From the NCBI GenBank assembly GCA_045540015.1, contig JAZQGP010000056.1, positions 1-54,010 on the forward strand: DNA of 54,010 nucleotides, written 5' to 3'. Within the stretch, counting starts at the first letter, position 1. Every line of letters begins with the position of its first letter. The stretch comes from UMGS1387 sp045540015. GTDB lineage: Bacteria; Bacillota; Clostridia; Oscillospirales; CAG-382. The translations under genes and the position numbers were made by a program. Below are positions 1 through 7,396 of the stretch, piece by piece. Under the pieces are notes generated by a model. The model saw only the letters and a program-made list of their open reading frames with translations. It was not told the origin of the DNA and made no database searches.

Positions 1-90
1 GCTCTTTTGCCTACTTTTCTACACAAGTAGACGTGGTGCTCGAAGAGTAAAACGTAGGGCCTCCGCGGCGAGCGGAAGCCACAAATACAG
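1..90. repeat. Intergenic palindrome-rich element at left edge
   Basis: No coding frame is convincing here. Two palindromes are visible: CTACTT...AAGTAG near 11-30, and GGCCTCCGC-GGCGA-GCGGAAGCC near 59-82 (one mismatch pair). The second follows the bases GTAGGG, as does (on the other strand) the GGGCGACC palindrome near 47633, so both may belong to one class of REP-like intergenic element. Its true left boundary lies outside the window. Positions 91-215 hold nothing else that I recognise. Confidence 0.35.
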
Positions 91-215
91 CTTATGATAT
101 CCTGCCGATAGGCACGACGTTTGTAAAAAATATACTACGAAACATACAAACACCCCCACCAAGTGATAAATTTCACCAAAAATACACAAAAACCGCCAAA
201 AATTTCAAAAAGGTA

Positions 216-244
216 TTGCAAAAACAAAAAACCTGTGTTATAAT
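216..244 (+). promoter_or_regulatory. Promoter of the glycine riboswitch transcript
   Basis: TTGCAA at 216-221 and TATAAT at 239-244 are 17 bp apart. This predicts a transcript starting near 251, just upstream of the riboswitch and first symporter gene. Confidence 0.7.
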
Positions 245-284
245 ATACGACAAGCATATTAAACATCCCACAGAAACCTTCTGA

Positions 285-405
285 ATCGAAAGAAACAGTA
301 GGCGGAGGGAACTCCGGAGAATCCCGATAGCCAATTGGGTGCCGAAGGTGTAAGGCATTTCAAATGAAGTGCTGAATCTCTCAGGCAAAAGAATGGAGCA
401 GACAA
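285..405 (+). promoter_or_regulatory. Glycine riboswitch (apparently a single aptamer)
   Basis: The conserved aptamer core is present: GGAGA at 317-321, GTGCCGAAGG at 340-349, then TCTCTCAGGCAAAAGAATGG at 377-396, with closing-stem halves ACTCC (311-315) and GGAGC (395-399). This is the family hallmark of glycine-binding leaders. Only one full aptamer is visible. The upstream stretch 285-310 may supply the kink-turn or ghost-aptamer partner typical of singlets. The gene behind it is an amino-acid symporter, which fits glycine-responsive control of uptake. Between 405 and the start codon I see no clear intrinsic terminator, so the switch may act at translation or through a weak structure around TTTCGGAGTT. 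On or off polarity cannot be decided from sequence. Confidence 0.88.
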
Positions 406-484
406 ATCAAATATTTCGGTTATAGCCGTAATTTATGCCTGCATACATCTTTTCGGAGTTATTAAACTTTAGGAGGAAAGAGAT

Positions 485-1873
485 ATGCAGGCATTTTTGG
501 ATTCACTGCTTGACGTAGTAGTGAAAGTTAACGGTTTTCTTACGGACTATATTCTTATAGTTCTTCTGGTTGGAGTAGGTCTTTTCTACACAATCAAGAC
601 ACGCTTTGTACAGGTTCGCTGCTTTGGCGAAGGTATGAAGAAGGTATTCGGTAACCTTTCTCTTCGCGGTGGAAAGCAGGAGGGCGGACTTTCATCCTTC
701 CAGGCACTTGCTACGGCAGTTGCAGCACAGGTCGGTACAGGTAACATCGTCGGTGCTTCCGGTGCTATTCTTGTAGGTGGTCCCGGTGCTATCTTCTGGA
801 TGTGGGTTATCGCATTCTTCGGTATGGCAACTATTTACGCAGAAGCAACTCTTGCACAGGAAACAAAGGTTGTTGACGCAAACGGCGAAGTACACGGTGG
901 TCCCGTATACTACATCAAGACTGCATTCAAGGGCGGCTTTGGTAAGTTCCTTGCAGTATTCTTCTCGATAGCTGCAATTCTTGCTCTGGGCTTTATGGGC
1001 AGCATGGTTCAGTCTAACTCCATCGCGGAAGCAGCTTGTAATGCAGTTGGTGTTAACTATACCGAATGGGGCTGGATTGTAGGTCTTGTAATTGCGGCAA
1101 TCGCAGCATTTATCTTTATCGGCGGTATTCAGAGAATCGCTTCCGTTACGGAAAAGCTTGTTCCTATCATGGCTTGCCTCTTCCTTGTCGGCGGACTTGT
1201 TGTTCTCGCAGTTAACATAAAGAGTGTTCCCGAAACAATCGCTATGATTTTCAAGTACGCATTCACTCCTCAGGCTCTCATAGGTGGTTCTGTAGGCGCG
1301 GCTCTTAAAACTGCAATCAGCCAGGGTGCAAAGCGCGGTCTGTTCTCGAATGAAGCAGGTATGGGTTCAACTCCTCACGCACACGCTCAAGCTAACGTTG
1401 AAAAGCCTCACGACCAGGGCGTTGTTGCAATGATCGGTGTGTTCATTGACACCTTCGTTGTTCTTACAATGACAGCTCTCGTTATTATTTCAACTCTCTA
1501 TACAAACGGAAGCGACGCATGGAAAGCTGTTTCCAAGACAAACGCTATGCAGACTGCTGTAGGAAGCGTTATGGGCGACAGTGTCGGCGGCATATTCGTA
1601 GCAATCTGTCTCTTGTTTTTTGCTTTCTCGACAATCCTCAGCTGGAACTTCTTCGGTAAGCTCAACGTTCAGTCGCTCTTCAAGAACAGCAAGGCTGCAA
1701 CACTTGTTTACTCTATTATCGCAATCGTGTTTATATTCCTCGGCACATGCCTTAAGAATGACCTTGTTTGGGAGCTTACAGACTTCTTCAACTACCTCAT
1801 GGTTCTTCCTAACGTTATCGCGCTCTTCGCGCTTTCAAAGCTCGTTACCAAGAACTCCAATAATAAGAAGTAA
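485..1873 (+). CDS. Sodium:alanine/glycine symporter (AGCS family), riboswitch-controlled
   Basis: A 462-residue integral membrane protein that couples Na+ entry to uptake of small neutral amino acids, probably glycine and/or alanine. Family signatures are clear: QVGTGNIVGA near residue 85, GPGAIFWMWVIAFFGM near 100, and GLFSNEAGMGSTPHAHA near 285, with about ten hydrophobic segments. The start has a strong AGGAGGAAAG site at 471-480. The glycine riboswitch upstream argues that glycine is a physiological substrate or signal. It is followed by a hairpin and then a paralogue of nearly the same length. Family assignment is secure; the exact substrate preference is inference. Confidence 0.93.
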   Translation: MQAFLDSLLDVVVKVNGFLTDYILIVLLVGVGLFYTIKTRFVQVRCFGEGMKKVFGNLSLRGGKQEGGLSSFQALATAVAAQVGTGNIVGASGAILVGGPGAIFWMWVIAFFGMATIYAEATLAQETKVVDANGEVHGGPVYYIKTAFKGGFGKFLAVFFSIAAILALGFMGSMVQSNSIAEAACNAVGVNYTEWGWIVGLVIAAIAAFIFIGGIQRIASVTEKLVPIMACLFLVGGLVVLAVNIKSVPETIAMIFKYAFTPQALIGGSVGAALKTAISQGAKRGLFSNEAGMGSTPHAHAQANVEKPHDQGVVAMIGVFIDTFVVLTMTALVIISTLYTNGSDAWKAVSKTNAMQTAVGSVMGDSVGGIFVAICLLFFAFSTILSWNFFGKLNVQSLFKNSKAATLVYSIIAIVFIFLGTCLKNDLVWELTDFFNYLMVLPNVIALFALSKLVTKNSNNKK

Positions 1874-1903
1874 TTTAAAATTACTTATATACTCATCTCA
1901 GAG

Positions 1904-1940
1904 GAAGCCGCGGCATTTGCTGCGGTTTCTTCTTTTGCTT
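1904..1940 (+). terminator. Intercistronic hairpin, probable terminator or attenuator
   Basis: An 11-bp stem (GAAGCCGCGGC / GCTGCGGTTTC, with G-T pairs) with an ATTT loop is followed by TTCTTTTGCTTT. It lies between the two symporter genes, so the second gene would depend on read-through or a separate promoter. Confidence 0.6.
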
Positions 1941-1986
1941 TCATTTTCAATCTTATGTTTGCATATGCTCTAACGGAGGAATGTAA

Positions 1987-3366
1987 ATGTATGATTTTCT
2001 TTATTCGCTGAATGTATCTGTTTCATATATAAACGCCTGCCTTTCGGACTACGTGCTTGTGTTTTTGCTTTGCGGTGCAGGTGTTTTTTACACGCTTAAA
2101 ACCAAATTTGTGCAGGTGCGGTGCTTCAAAGAGGGTATTTGCTCTGTTTTCGGAGGGCTGTTCAAAAAGCAGAAAACAAATAACGGCTCGATTAGCTCGT
2201 TCCAGGCACTTGCAACTGCGGTTGCCGCGCAAATAGGAACGGGAAATATAGTCGGTGCGTGCAGTGCAATACTTCTCGGCGGACCGGGTGCTGTTTTCTG
2301 GATGTGGATTATTTCCTTTTTTGGCATGGCAACCTCGTATGCCGAGGGCGTGCTTGCGGTTTGGAGCGCGAAAAAATCAGGTGGAACTAAACAAATCACC
2401 GCAGGACCGGTTGCCTATATATCAGAGGCTTTCAGTGGGAAAACGGGAAAGCTGCTTTGCATGTTTTTTGCGTTTTTTGCAATCATCGCGCTTGGCTTTA
2501 CCGGAAGCATGGTGCAGTCTAATGCTGTTTCGGAATCTCTTTACCATGCCTTCGGTGTGCCTTTCGGAATAACGGGAATTGTCCTTACTTTGTGTGTGGG
2601 TGCTGTTGTGTCGGGCGGTGCAAAAAGTGTTGCAAGGACTGCCGAGAAAATCGTTCCGCTTATGGCACTTTTCTTTATGGCGGGAAGCATTGCAATTCTT
2701 GTTATGTACAGAGAGCGTTTGCCTGCGGTGCTTCTTCTCATATTTAAAAGTGCGTTTGCACCTTGCAGCGTTTTGGGTGCGGCATCGGGCATTACTCTGA
2801 GGAACGCAATTTTTTACGGTGCAAAAAGAGGTCTTTTCTCAAATGAAGCAGGCATGGGAACTTCACCTCATGCACACGCCATGGTAACAGACAAAACTCC
2901 TCATGAGCAGGGCGTTGTTGCCATGATGGGCGTGTTTATAGATACGATTGTGCTTATGTCCCTGACTGCTCTTTCTGTAATTGTCGTACTGTGTGATGAA
3001 AACATAACAGCTTTGGGAATTTCAAGCACAAATATGGCACAGCTTGCTTTTTCAAAGGCGTTTGGCAAGGGCTTGGGTGAGATGTTTGTTGCTCTTTGTA
3101 TGTTCTTTTTTGCATTCACAAGTATACTCGGCTGGAGCTTTTTCGGAAGAATAAACGTGCATTATCTTTTCGGCGAAAAAGCGGATAAAGCTTACACGGT
3201 GATGGTTCTGTTTTTTGTGTTTCTCGGAACTGTTTCGTCAAATGAGCTTGTATGGAATCTGACCGACTTTTTTAATCAGCTTATGGTGATTCCGAATGCT
3301 TTGGCACTTTTGGTTTTGTCGGGGGTTGTAAAGAACTGTTATGAGGACGGAAAAAAGCATAAGTAA
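1987..3366 (+). CDS. Second AGCS-family sodium:amino-acid symporter
   Basis: A 459-residue paralogue of the preceding gene with the same landmarks: AAQIGTGNIVGACSAILLGG, GPGAVFWMWIISFFGM and GLFSNEAGMGTSPHAHA. It is a membrane Na+-coupled importer of small amino acids. The ribosome site ACGGAGGA at 1974-1981 sits about 5 bases before ATG. The two copies diverge noticeably in the central region (for example GVPFGITGIVLTLCV here), so this is an old duplication and not a recent copy. It lacks its own aptamer; control probably comes from read-through of the riboswitch transcript past the hairpin at 1904-1940. Substrate is unknown; alanine or serine are as plausible as glycine. Confidence 0.9.
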   Translation: MYDFLYSLNVSVSYINACLSDYVLVFLLCGAGVFYTLKTKFVQVRCFKEGICSVFGGLFKKQKTNNGSISSFQALATAVAAQIGTGNIVGACSAILLGGPGAVFWMWIISFFGMATSYAEGVLAVWSAKKSGGTKQITAGPVAYISEAFSGKTGKLLCMFFAFFAIIALGFTGSMVQSNAVSESLYHAFGVPFGITGIVLTLCVGAVVSGGAKSVARTAEKIVPLMALFFMAGSIAILVMYRERLPAVLLLIFKSAFAPCSVLGAASGITLRNAIFYGAKRGLFSNEAGMGTSPHAHAMVTDKTPHEQGVVAMMGVFIDTIVLMSLTALSVIVVLCDENITALGISSTNMAQLAFSKAFGKGLGEMFVALCMFFFAFTSILGWSFFGRINVHYLFGEKADKAYTVMVLFFVFLGTVSSNELVWNLTDFFNQLMVIPNALALLVLSGVVKNCYEDGKKHK

Positions 3367-3388
3367 TATATTGTTAATATATGTTTTC

Positions 3389-3417
3389 TTGACAAATGCC
3401 CTGCGGTATTGTATAAT
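3389..3417 (+). promoter_or_regulatory. Consensus promoter of the LRR protein gene
   Basis: TTGACA at 3389-3394 and TATAAT at 3412-3417 are separated by 17 bp. The transcript would start near 3424, leaving a leader of about 95 nt before the ATG at 3520. Confidence 0.85.
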
Positions 3418-3519
3418 TAGCCTGAAAGGATATTGAAAAAAACGTACATTTGGAACATTTTTGAAAAATGCACGTCTGTTATAAAAAATATGCCCGTCCG
3501 ATGAAAGGACTGAATAAGG

Positions 3520-4938
3520 ATGAATACAAAAAGAAAAATATTACAAATTATACTGCTTGCGGTTGTTCTCTCGCTGTTTTCTTGTTTTTCCGTAAGCGCT
3601 AAGATATACGGCGGCACGACAAACGGAGTGACCTGGGAGCTTGATTTGAACAGCGGTGAAATGACTGTTTCGGGAAGCGGGAAAATGCCCGACTATCTCA
3701 ATTACGCGGATACTCCGTGGAAAGAATATGTAATGCTCGCAAAGACAATAACCGTAGACGGAGCTTTTACCTCGATCGGTGACAATGCATTTATTTATGC
3801 CTCGGACGCAGTTTCCGTTTTTCTTCCCGATACCGTGACCGAAATCGGTCAAAACGCATTTGAATACTGCAAAAGCCTTACAGACATAAATCTGCCCGAA
3901 AGTCTTAAAACGATAGGAGCTAATGCATTTGCAAACTGCAGAGCACTCAGTGAAATTGATTTTCCAAAAAGCCTAAGTACGATTTCTCCGTATGCTTTTT
4001 CTGCGTGTACAAGTCTTGAAAGCGCAGATCTTGCGCAAACAAAAATAACAGAGCTTTGCGAGGGAGTATTTTCGGGCTGTCTGTCTCTTGAAGCGGTGGT
4101 GCTTCCCGATATGATAACCTCAATCGGCGAGGGCGCGTTCTTTAACTGCGTGACGGTTGATTCACAGACGGGAGATGCCGTAAAAGGACTTGAAAGCATC
4201 AATATTCCGTCGACTGTTCTTACCATCGGCTCAAAAGCGTTTTTCAATTGCCAGCTTCTTGACAAAATGGAAATGAACGCATATCCTTCCGTAAGTGCAG
4301 ACACCTTCTATAACGTTCCGCAGAAATATACGGTTACCTTTAAAAATTGCGATGGAAGCGAGCTTTTCTCGTATGAGACGGGTGTGAACACAATCGCTTC
4401 GTATGCAGGCGAAACGCCGACACTTGAGAGCACGGCGCAGTATGACTTTTCTTTCAAGGGTTGGGACAGAGCGTTTGAAGCGGTTCTGGGCAATGCCGTT
4501 TATACTGCTGTGTATACTGAAAAGCTGCGTTCGTATACAATCACATGGGTTGTAGACGGTACAGCGCATGTTGACAAAAACAAAGACTGGTGCTACTATG
4601 GCAAAACGCCTAAATTCTACTATGGCACGCCAACGGCTACAAAACCTTCAAAGGAGGGCTACACCTTTGTAGGCTGGATGCCGAATATTTCACCTGTCAC
4701 GGGCGATGCCGCATATACCGCAAGATTTGTTATCGAGGGAGTCGGAGACATAACCTTTGACGGCGCAATTGATGAGCTTGATAAGACTGCGCTTGCAAAC
4801 CACCTTGCAGGAATAGAGCTTCTTATGGGAGAAAAGCTTCTCCGTGCGGATTTTCATGCAGATGAGGATGCAGACGGGACTGTGATTAATGTTAAGGATT
4901 TAATTGCATTGACACGGTATATTGCTTTGAATTCATAG
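3520..4938 (+). CDS. Secreted BspA-type leucine-rich-repeat protein with dockerin-like C terminus
   Basis: A 472-residue exported protein. It has a signal peptide at about 1-27 (KRK, hydrophobic core, then SVSA). BspA/LRR_5 repeats span about 80-260, with recurrent IG-NAF-C-SL-I-LP units. Two InlB-type or bacterial repeat modules follow (about 265-405, FKGWD and FVGWMP motifs). The C terminus has two EF-hand-like helices, GDITFDGAIDELDKTALA and DEDADGTVINVKDLIAL, resembling a degenerate type I dockerin. LRR_5 proteins typically mediate adhesion or surface binding; a dockerin would anchor to a cohesin, but none is seen here. AAAGGA at 3504-3509 precedes ATG by 10 bases. Architecture is visible directly; the binding role is inference. 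Confidence 0.85.
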   Translation: MNTKRKILQIILLAVVLSLFSCFSVSAKIYGGTTNGVTWELDLNSGEMTVSGSGKMPDYLNYADTPWKEYVMLAKTITVDGAFTSIGDNAFIYASDAVSVFLPDTVTEIGQNAFEYCKSLTDINLPESLKTIGANAFANCRALSEIDFPKSLSTISPYAFSACTSLESADLAQTKITELCEGVFSGCLSLEAVVLPDMITSIGEGAFFNCVTVDSQTGDAVKGLESINIPSTVLTIGSKAFFNCQLLDKMEMNAYPSVSADTFYNVPQKYTVTFKNCDGSELFSYETGVNTIASYAGETPTLESTAQYDFSFKGWDRAFEAVLGNAVYTAVYTEKLRSYTITWVVDGTAHVDKNKDWCYYGKTPKFYYGTPTATKPSKEGYTFVGWMPNISPVTGDAAYTARFVIEGVGDITFDGAIDELDKTALANHLAGIELLMGEKLLRADFHADEDADGTVINVKDLIALTRYIALNS

Positions 4939-4946
4939 CTGAGAAA

Positions 4947-4980
4947 AACGGAGCTGTCATAATTGCGTGTCGGCTCCGTT
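4947..4980 (+). terminator. Hairpin after the LRR gene
   Basis: A perfect 8-bp stem AACGGAGC / GCTCCGTT brackets a loop of 18 nt. The following tract (AGAATATATTTTG) is only moderately T-rich, so termination may be partial. Confidence 0.5.
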
Positions 4981-5010
4981 AGAATATATTTTGTGAAAAG
5001 GAACGTATTT

Positions 5011-5730
5011 ATGTCGGACAGACTTTCAAGAACAAGGGCGCTGCTCGGAGAGGAAGCAATGGAAAGGCTGAAAAATGCTCATGTTGCTGTTTTCGGAATA
5101 GGCGGTGTCGGCGGATATGCGGTCGAAGCACTCGCAAGAAGCGGTGTGGGAAAAATAACGCTTGTTGACTCGGACAGTGTCAGCACAACAAATATAAACC
5201 GCCAGATACATGCTCTCGTGAGTACTGTCGGCATGCCGAAGGTTGAGGCGGCAAAAACGAGAATACTCGACATTTCACCCGATATAGAGGTAAATGCCGT
5301 TCAAATGTTTTACTCAGCCGACACGCAAGAGCACTTTGACTTTTGCGAATACGACTATATTATTGATGCAATTGATACAGTAAGCTCAAAAATTCTGCTT
5401 ATTGAAAATGCAGACAAGTGCAAAACTCCCATTGTAAGCTCCATGGGTACAGGCAACAAGCTTGACCCGTCAAGGCTTGAGGTTGAGGACATTTTTAAGA
5501 CAAGTGTATGTCCTCTTGCAAGAGTGATGAGAAACGAGCTGAAAAAGCGCGGCATAAAAAATCTGAAGGTGGTTTATTCAAAGGAAGAGCCTATAAAGCC
5601 TGCGGAAATGTCCGAACAGCTGCCGCCGGGAAAGCACGCAATTCCTGCAAGCACGGCGTTTGTGCCTGCAGCCGCAGGACTTCTGCTTTCAAGCGTTGTT
5701 ATACGCGCTCTTTCGCAAAAGAACAGATAA
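5011..5730 (+). CDS. tcdA: tRNA threonylcarbamoyladenosine dehydratase (TcdA/CsdL, ThiF-E1 fold)
   Basis: A 239-residue E1-like enzyme expected to cyclise the t6A37 modification of tRNA to ct6A, using ATP in the cytoplasm. The ATP-binding Rossmann motif VFGIGGVGGYAVEALARSG lies near residue 20, VDSDSVSTTNINRQIHA near 55, DAIDTVSSK near 115 and CPLARVMRNELKKRGIK near 160. It lacks the long catalytic-cysteine and ubiquitin-like domains of true E1s, as expected for this family. The ATG at 5011 has AAAAGGA about 10 bases upstream and gives the usual MSDRLSRTRALLG N terminus; a longer frame from TTG at 4963 overlaps the upstream hairpin and is unlikely. It is followed after 17 bases by an unknown gene. 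Confidence 0.88.
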   Translation: MSDRLSRTRALLGEEAMERLKNAHVAVFGIGGVGGYAVEALARSGVGKITLVDSDSVSTTNINRQIHALVSTVGMPKVEAAKTRILDISPDIEVNAVQMFYSADTQEHFDFCEYDYIIDAIDTVSSKILLIENADKCKTPIVSSMGTGNKLDPSRLEVEDIFKTSVCPLARVMRNELKKRGIKNLKVVYSKEEPIKPAEMSEQLPPGKHAIPASTAFVPAAAGLLLSSVVIRALSQKNR

Positions 5731-5747
5731 GCATAAGGAGAAAAAAC

Positions 5748-6173
5748 ATGTATTTTGCAATTATAGACGCCTCAAGCGATATTTCAAGGCTTACAACCGT
5801 AGCCTTCGGCGAGAGTGCAGGGGATATTGCTCTGTGGTTTGCACAGGAGTTCAGGGACAATTTTGAAATGTACGCAAATCCCGACGAAGCGGCTTCAAAT
5901 GAAAGCGTGCTTGCTCAGTGCGAGGAGCTTTGCGAGCTTGCTGAAAACGATGCGCTGGGACTTTCGGATGTTGAAGGATTGTCGTTTGAAGTAGCAGATA
6001 TCAGTGTGGAGGTTGTCGGTGTGTATGAAAGCTATGAGGACTTTTGCAGCGGCTTTGAAAACTATGTTGACGACAAGCCGAAATACAAGAAAATAGTACC
6101 TCGGCAAAACCCCGAAGATGAAGAAGCTGAGTGCGACAGAATTAACACGCTTCTTGTTCGTGCGAGTATATAA
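5748..6173 (+). CDS. Uncharacterised acidic protein
   Basis: A 141-residue, strongly acidic cytoplasmic protein (MYFAIIDASSDISRL start) with no signal peptide or membrane segment. I do not recognise the family. The ATG at 5748 has a strong AAGGAG at 5736-5741, which is why I reject the longer in-frame extension into tcdA. It has an early Val-Ala-Phe-Gly-Glu stretch and many Glu/Asp-rich helices, suggesting a small alpha/beta fold. Position between tcdA and an AEC exporter, with tight spacing, suggests cotranscription, but neither neighbour explains it. Confidence 0.7.
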   Translation: MYFAIIDASSDISRLTTVAFGESAGDIALWFAQEFRDNFEMYANPDEAASNESVLAQCEELCELAENDALGLSDVEGLSFEVADISVEVVGVYESYEDFCSGFENYVDDKPKYKKIVPRQNPEDEEAECDRINTLLVRASI

Positions 6174-6198
6174 CGGAAAAGAGGTAAAGCGGTTTTTT

Positions 6199-7149
6199 AT
6201 GCTTGACAGTTTTATTTTCAGTCTCAATGCGACCTTGCCCGTGTTTTTTGTAATGCTTGTGGGTGTGCTGCTTAAAAAGGTCGGACTTTTCAGCGAGAGC
6301 TTTGCTTCTGCTGTGGATAAATACGTCTTTAAGGTCGCGCTTCCCGTGCTCCTTTTCAAGGACATATCCGAAATGGACATAGGAGAAGATTTTGACCTTG
6401 GCTTTGTTGTTTTCTGCTCGGTTGCGACAGTTTTGATGTTTCTTATGGCGTGGATTATTGCAAAGCTTTTTATAAAGGACAAGAGCATGGTGGGCGCATT
6501 TGCGCAGGGTGCTGCAAGAGGAAGTGCGGCAATTCTCGGAATTGCGCTTGTGCAGAACATTTACGGCTCGTCGGGAAAAGCACCGCTTATGATTCTTGTT
6601 GCAGTTCCGCTTTTCAACATATTTTCGGTTATTATTCTTACACTCGGCGCATCAGGTGAGCACAGGTCGTTTTCGGAGTATGTAAAAAAGGCACTTTTCG
6701 GCATTATTACAAACCCGATAATACTCGGCATACTTGTGGGAATTCCGTTTGCTCTGTTTGACATTACGCTGCCGGTGGTTATTTCAAAAACAGTGAGCAG
6801 CATTTCCGTGACGGCAACGCCCATGGCATTGCTGTCTGTTGGTGCTTCTTTCAGCCTTGGCAAAGCGATGGCAAAAATTAAGCCTGCATTCGCTGCATCC
6901 ATGATAAAGCTTTTCCTGCTTCCTGCACTTTTTCTTCCGCTTGCAGTTGTGCTTGGCTTCAGGAGCAGTGAGCTTGTTTCGATTTTAATCATGCTCGGCT
7001 CGCCTACAACCGTTACCTGCTATGTTATGGCAAAAAACATGGACAACGACATGGTGCTTTCGTCGAACATCATCGTCCTTGCAACGCTTCTCTCGTCTGT
7101 TTCGATAACCTTCTGGGTGTTTTTGCTAAGGTCCATGATGTTTATATGA
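6199..7149 (+). CDS. AEC-family (auxin efflux carrier-like) transporter
   Basis: A 316-residue membrane protein with about ten hydrophobic helices in the inverted-repeat pattern of AEC permeases. The N terminus FIFSLNATLPVFFVMLVGVL and KKVGLFSESFASAVDKYVFKVALP are typical, as is the central MVGAFAQGAARGSAAILGIAL stretch. Members export or exchange small organic acids or amino acids (malate, malonate); the substrate here is unknown. The ATG at 6199 follows AAAAGAGG at 6177-6184 with a somewhat long spacer of 14. An upstream in-frame start at 6118 would overlap the preceding gene by 56 bases and lacks a ribosome site. Confidence 0.85.
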   Translation: MLDSFIFSLNATLPVFFVMLVGVLLKKVGLFSESFASAVDKYVFKVALPVLLFKDISEMDIGEDFDLGFVVFCSVATVLMFLMAWIIAKLFIKDKSMVGAFAQGAARGSAAILGIALVQNIYGSSGKAPLMILVAVPLFNIFSVIILTLGASGEHRSFSEYVKKALFGIITNPIILGILVGIPFALFDITLPVVISKTVSSISVTATPMALLSVGASFSLGKAMAKIKPAFAASMIKLFLLPALFLPLAVVLGFRSSELVSILIMLGSPTTVTCYVMAKNMDNDMVLSSNIIVLATLLSSVSITFWVFLLRSMMFI

Positions 7150-7159
7150 CTTTTGAACG

Positions 7160-7278
7160 GTGAAATTGAAGTCTAAACAACTTCAATTTCACATAGGTGC
7201 ATATTTAAGCAAAAACTGAAAACGAAATTATTTAAATCTCGTTTTCTGCATGAAACGGACGCAGTCCGCGCTTTCATG
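7160..7278. repeat. Cluster of three consecutive palindromes
   Basis: Three hairpins follow one another: a perfect 13-bp stem GTGAAATTGAAGT / ACTTCAATTTCAC (7160-7192), an 8-bp stem GAAAACGA / TCGTTTTC (7218-7246) and CATGAAA...TTTCATG with inner CGGAC-GCA-GTCCG (7249-7278). None of the three ends in a T tract. With the terminator at 7299-7352 they fill the whole gap between two converging genes. Confidence 0.6.
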
Positions 7279-7298
7279 AAACAAACAATACAAATATT

Positions 7299-7352
7299 AA
7301 GGAGCTATAGCAAAACGATTATTTCAATCGAGTTGACTACAGCTCCTTTTTT
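7299..7352 (+). terminator. Terminator between converging genes
   Basis: The stem AAGGAGCTATAG / CTACAGCTCCTT (one mismatch) encloses an inner AACGATT...AATCGAGTT hairpin and is followed by TTTTTT. It would stop plus-strand transcription of the AEC gene. On the minus strand it also folds but has only AATATTTG after it. Confidence 0.75.
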
Positions 7353-7396
7353 CTGATTATTGGACTTTTTATACTGCCACAGGCAGCCTGAATAAA

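Noticed and set aside
5508..5747. Extended start for the acidic protein at 5748
   Set aside because: It would overlap most of the 3' part of tcdA in another frame, and the AAGGAG at 5736 clearly marks the ATG at 5748.
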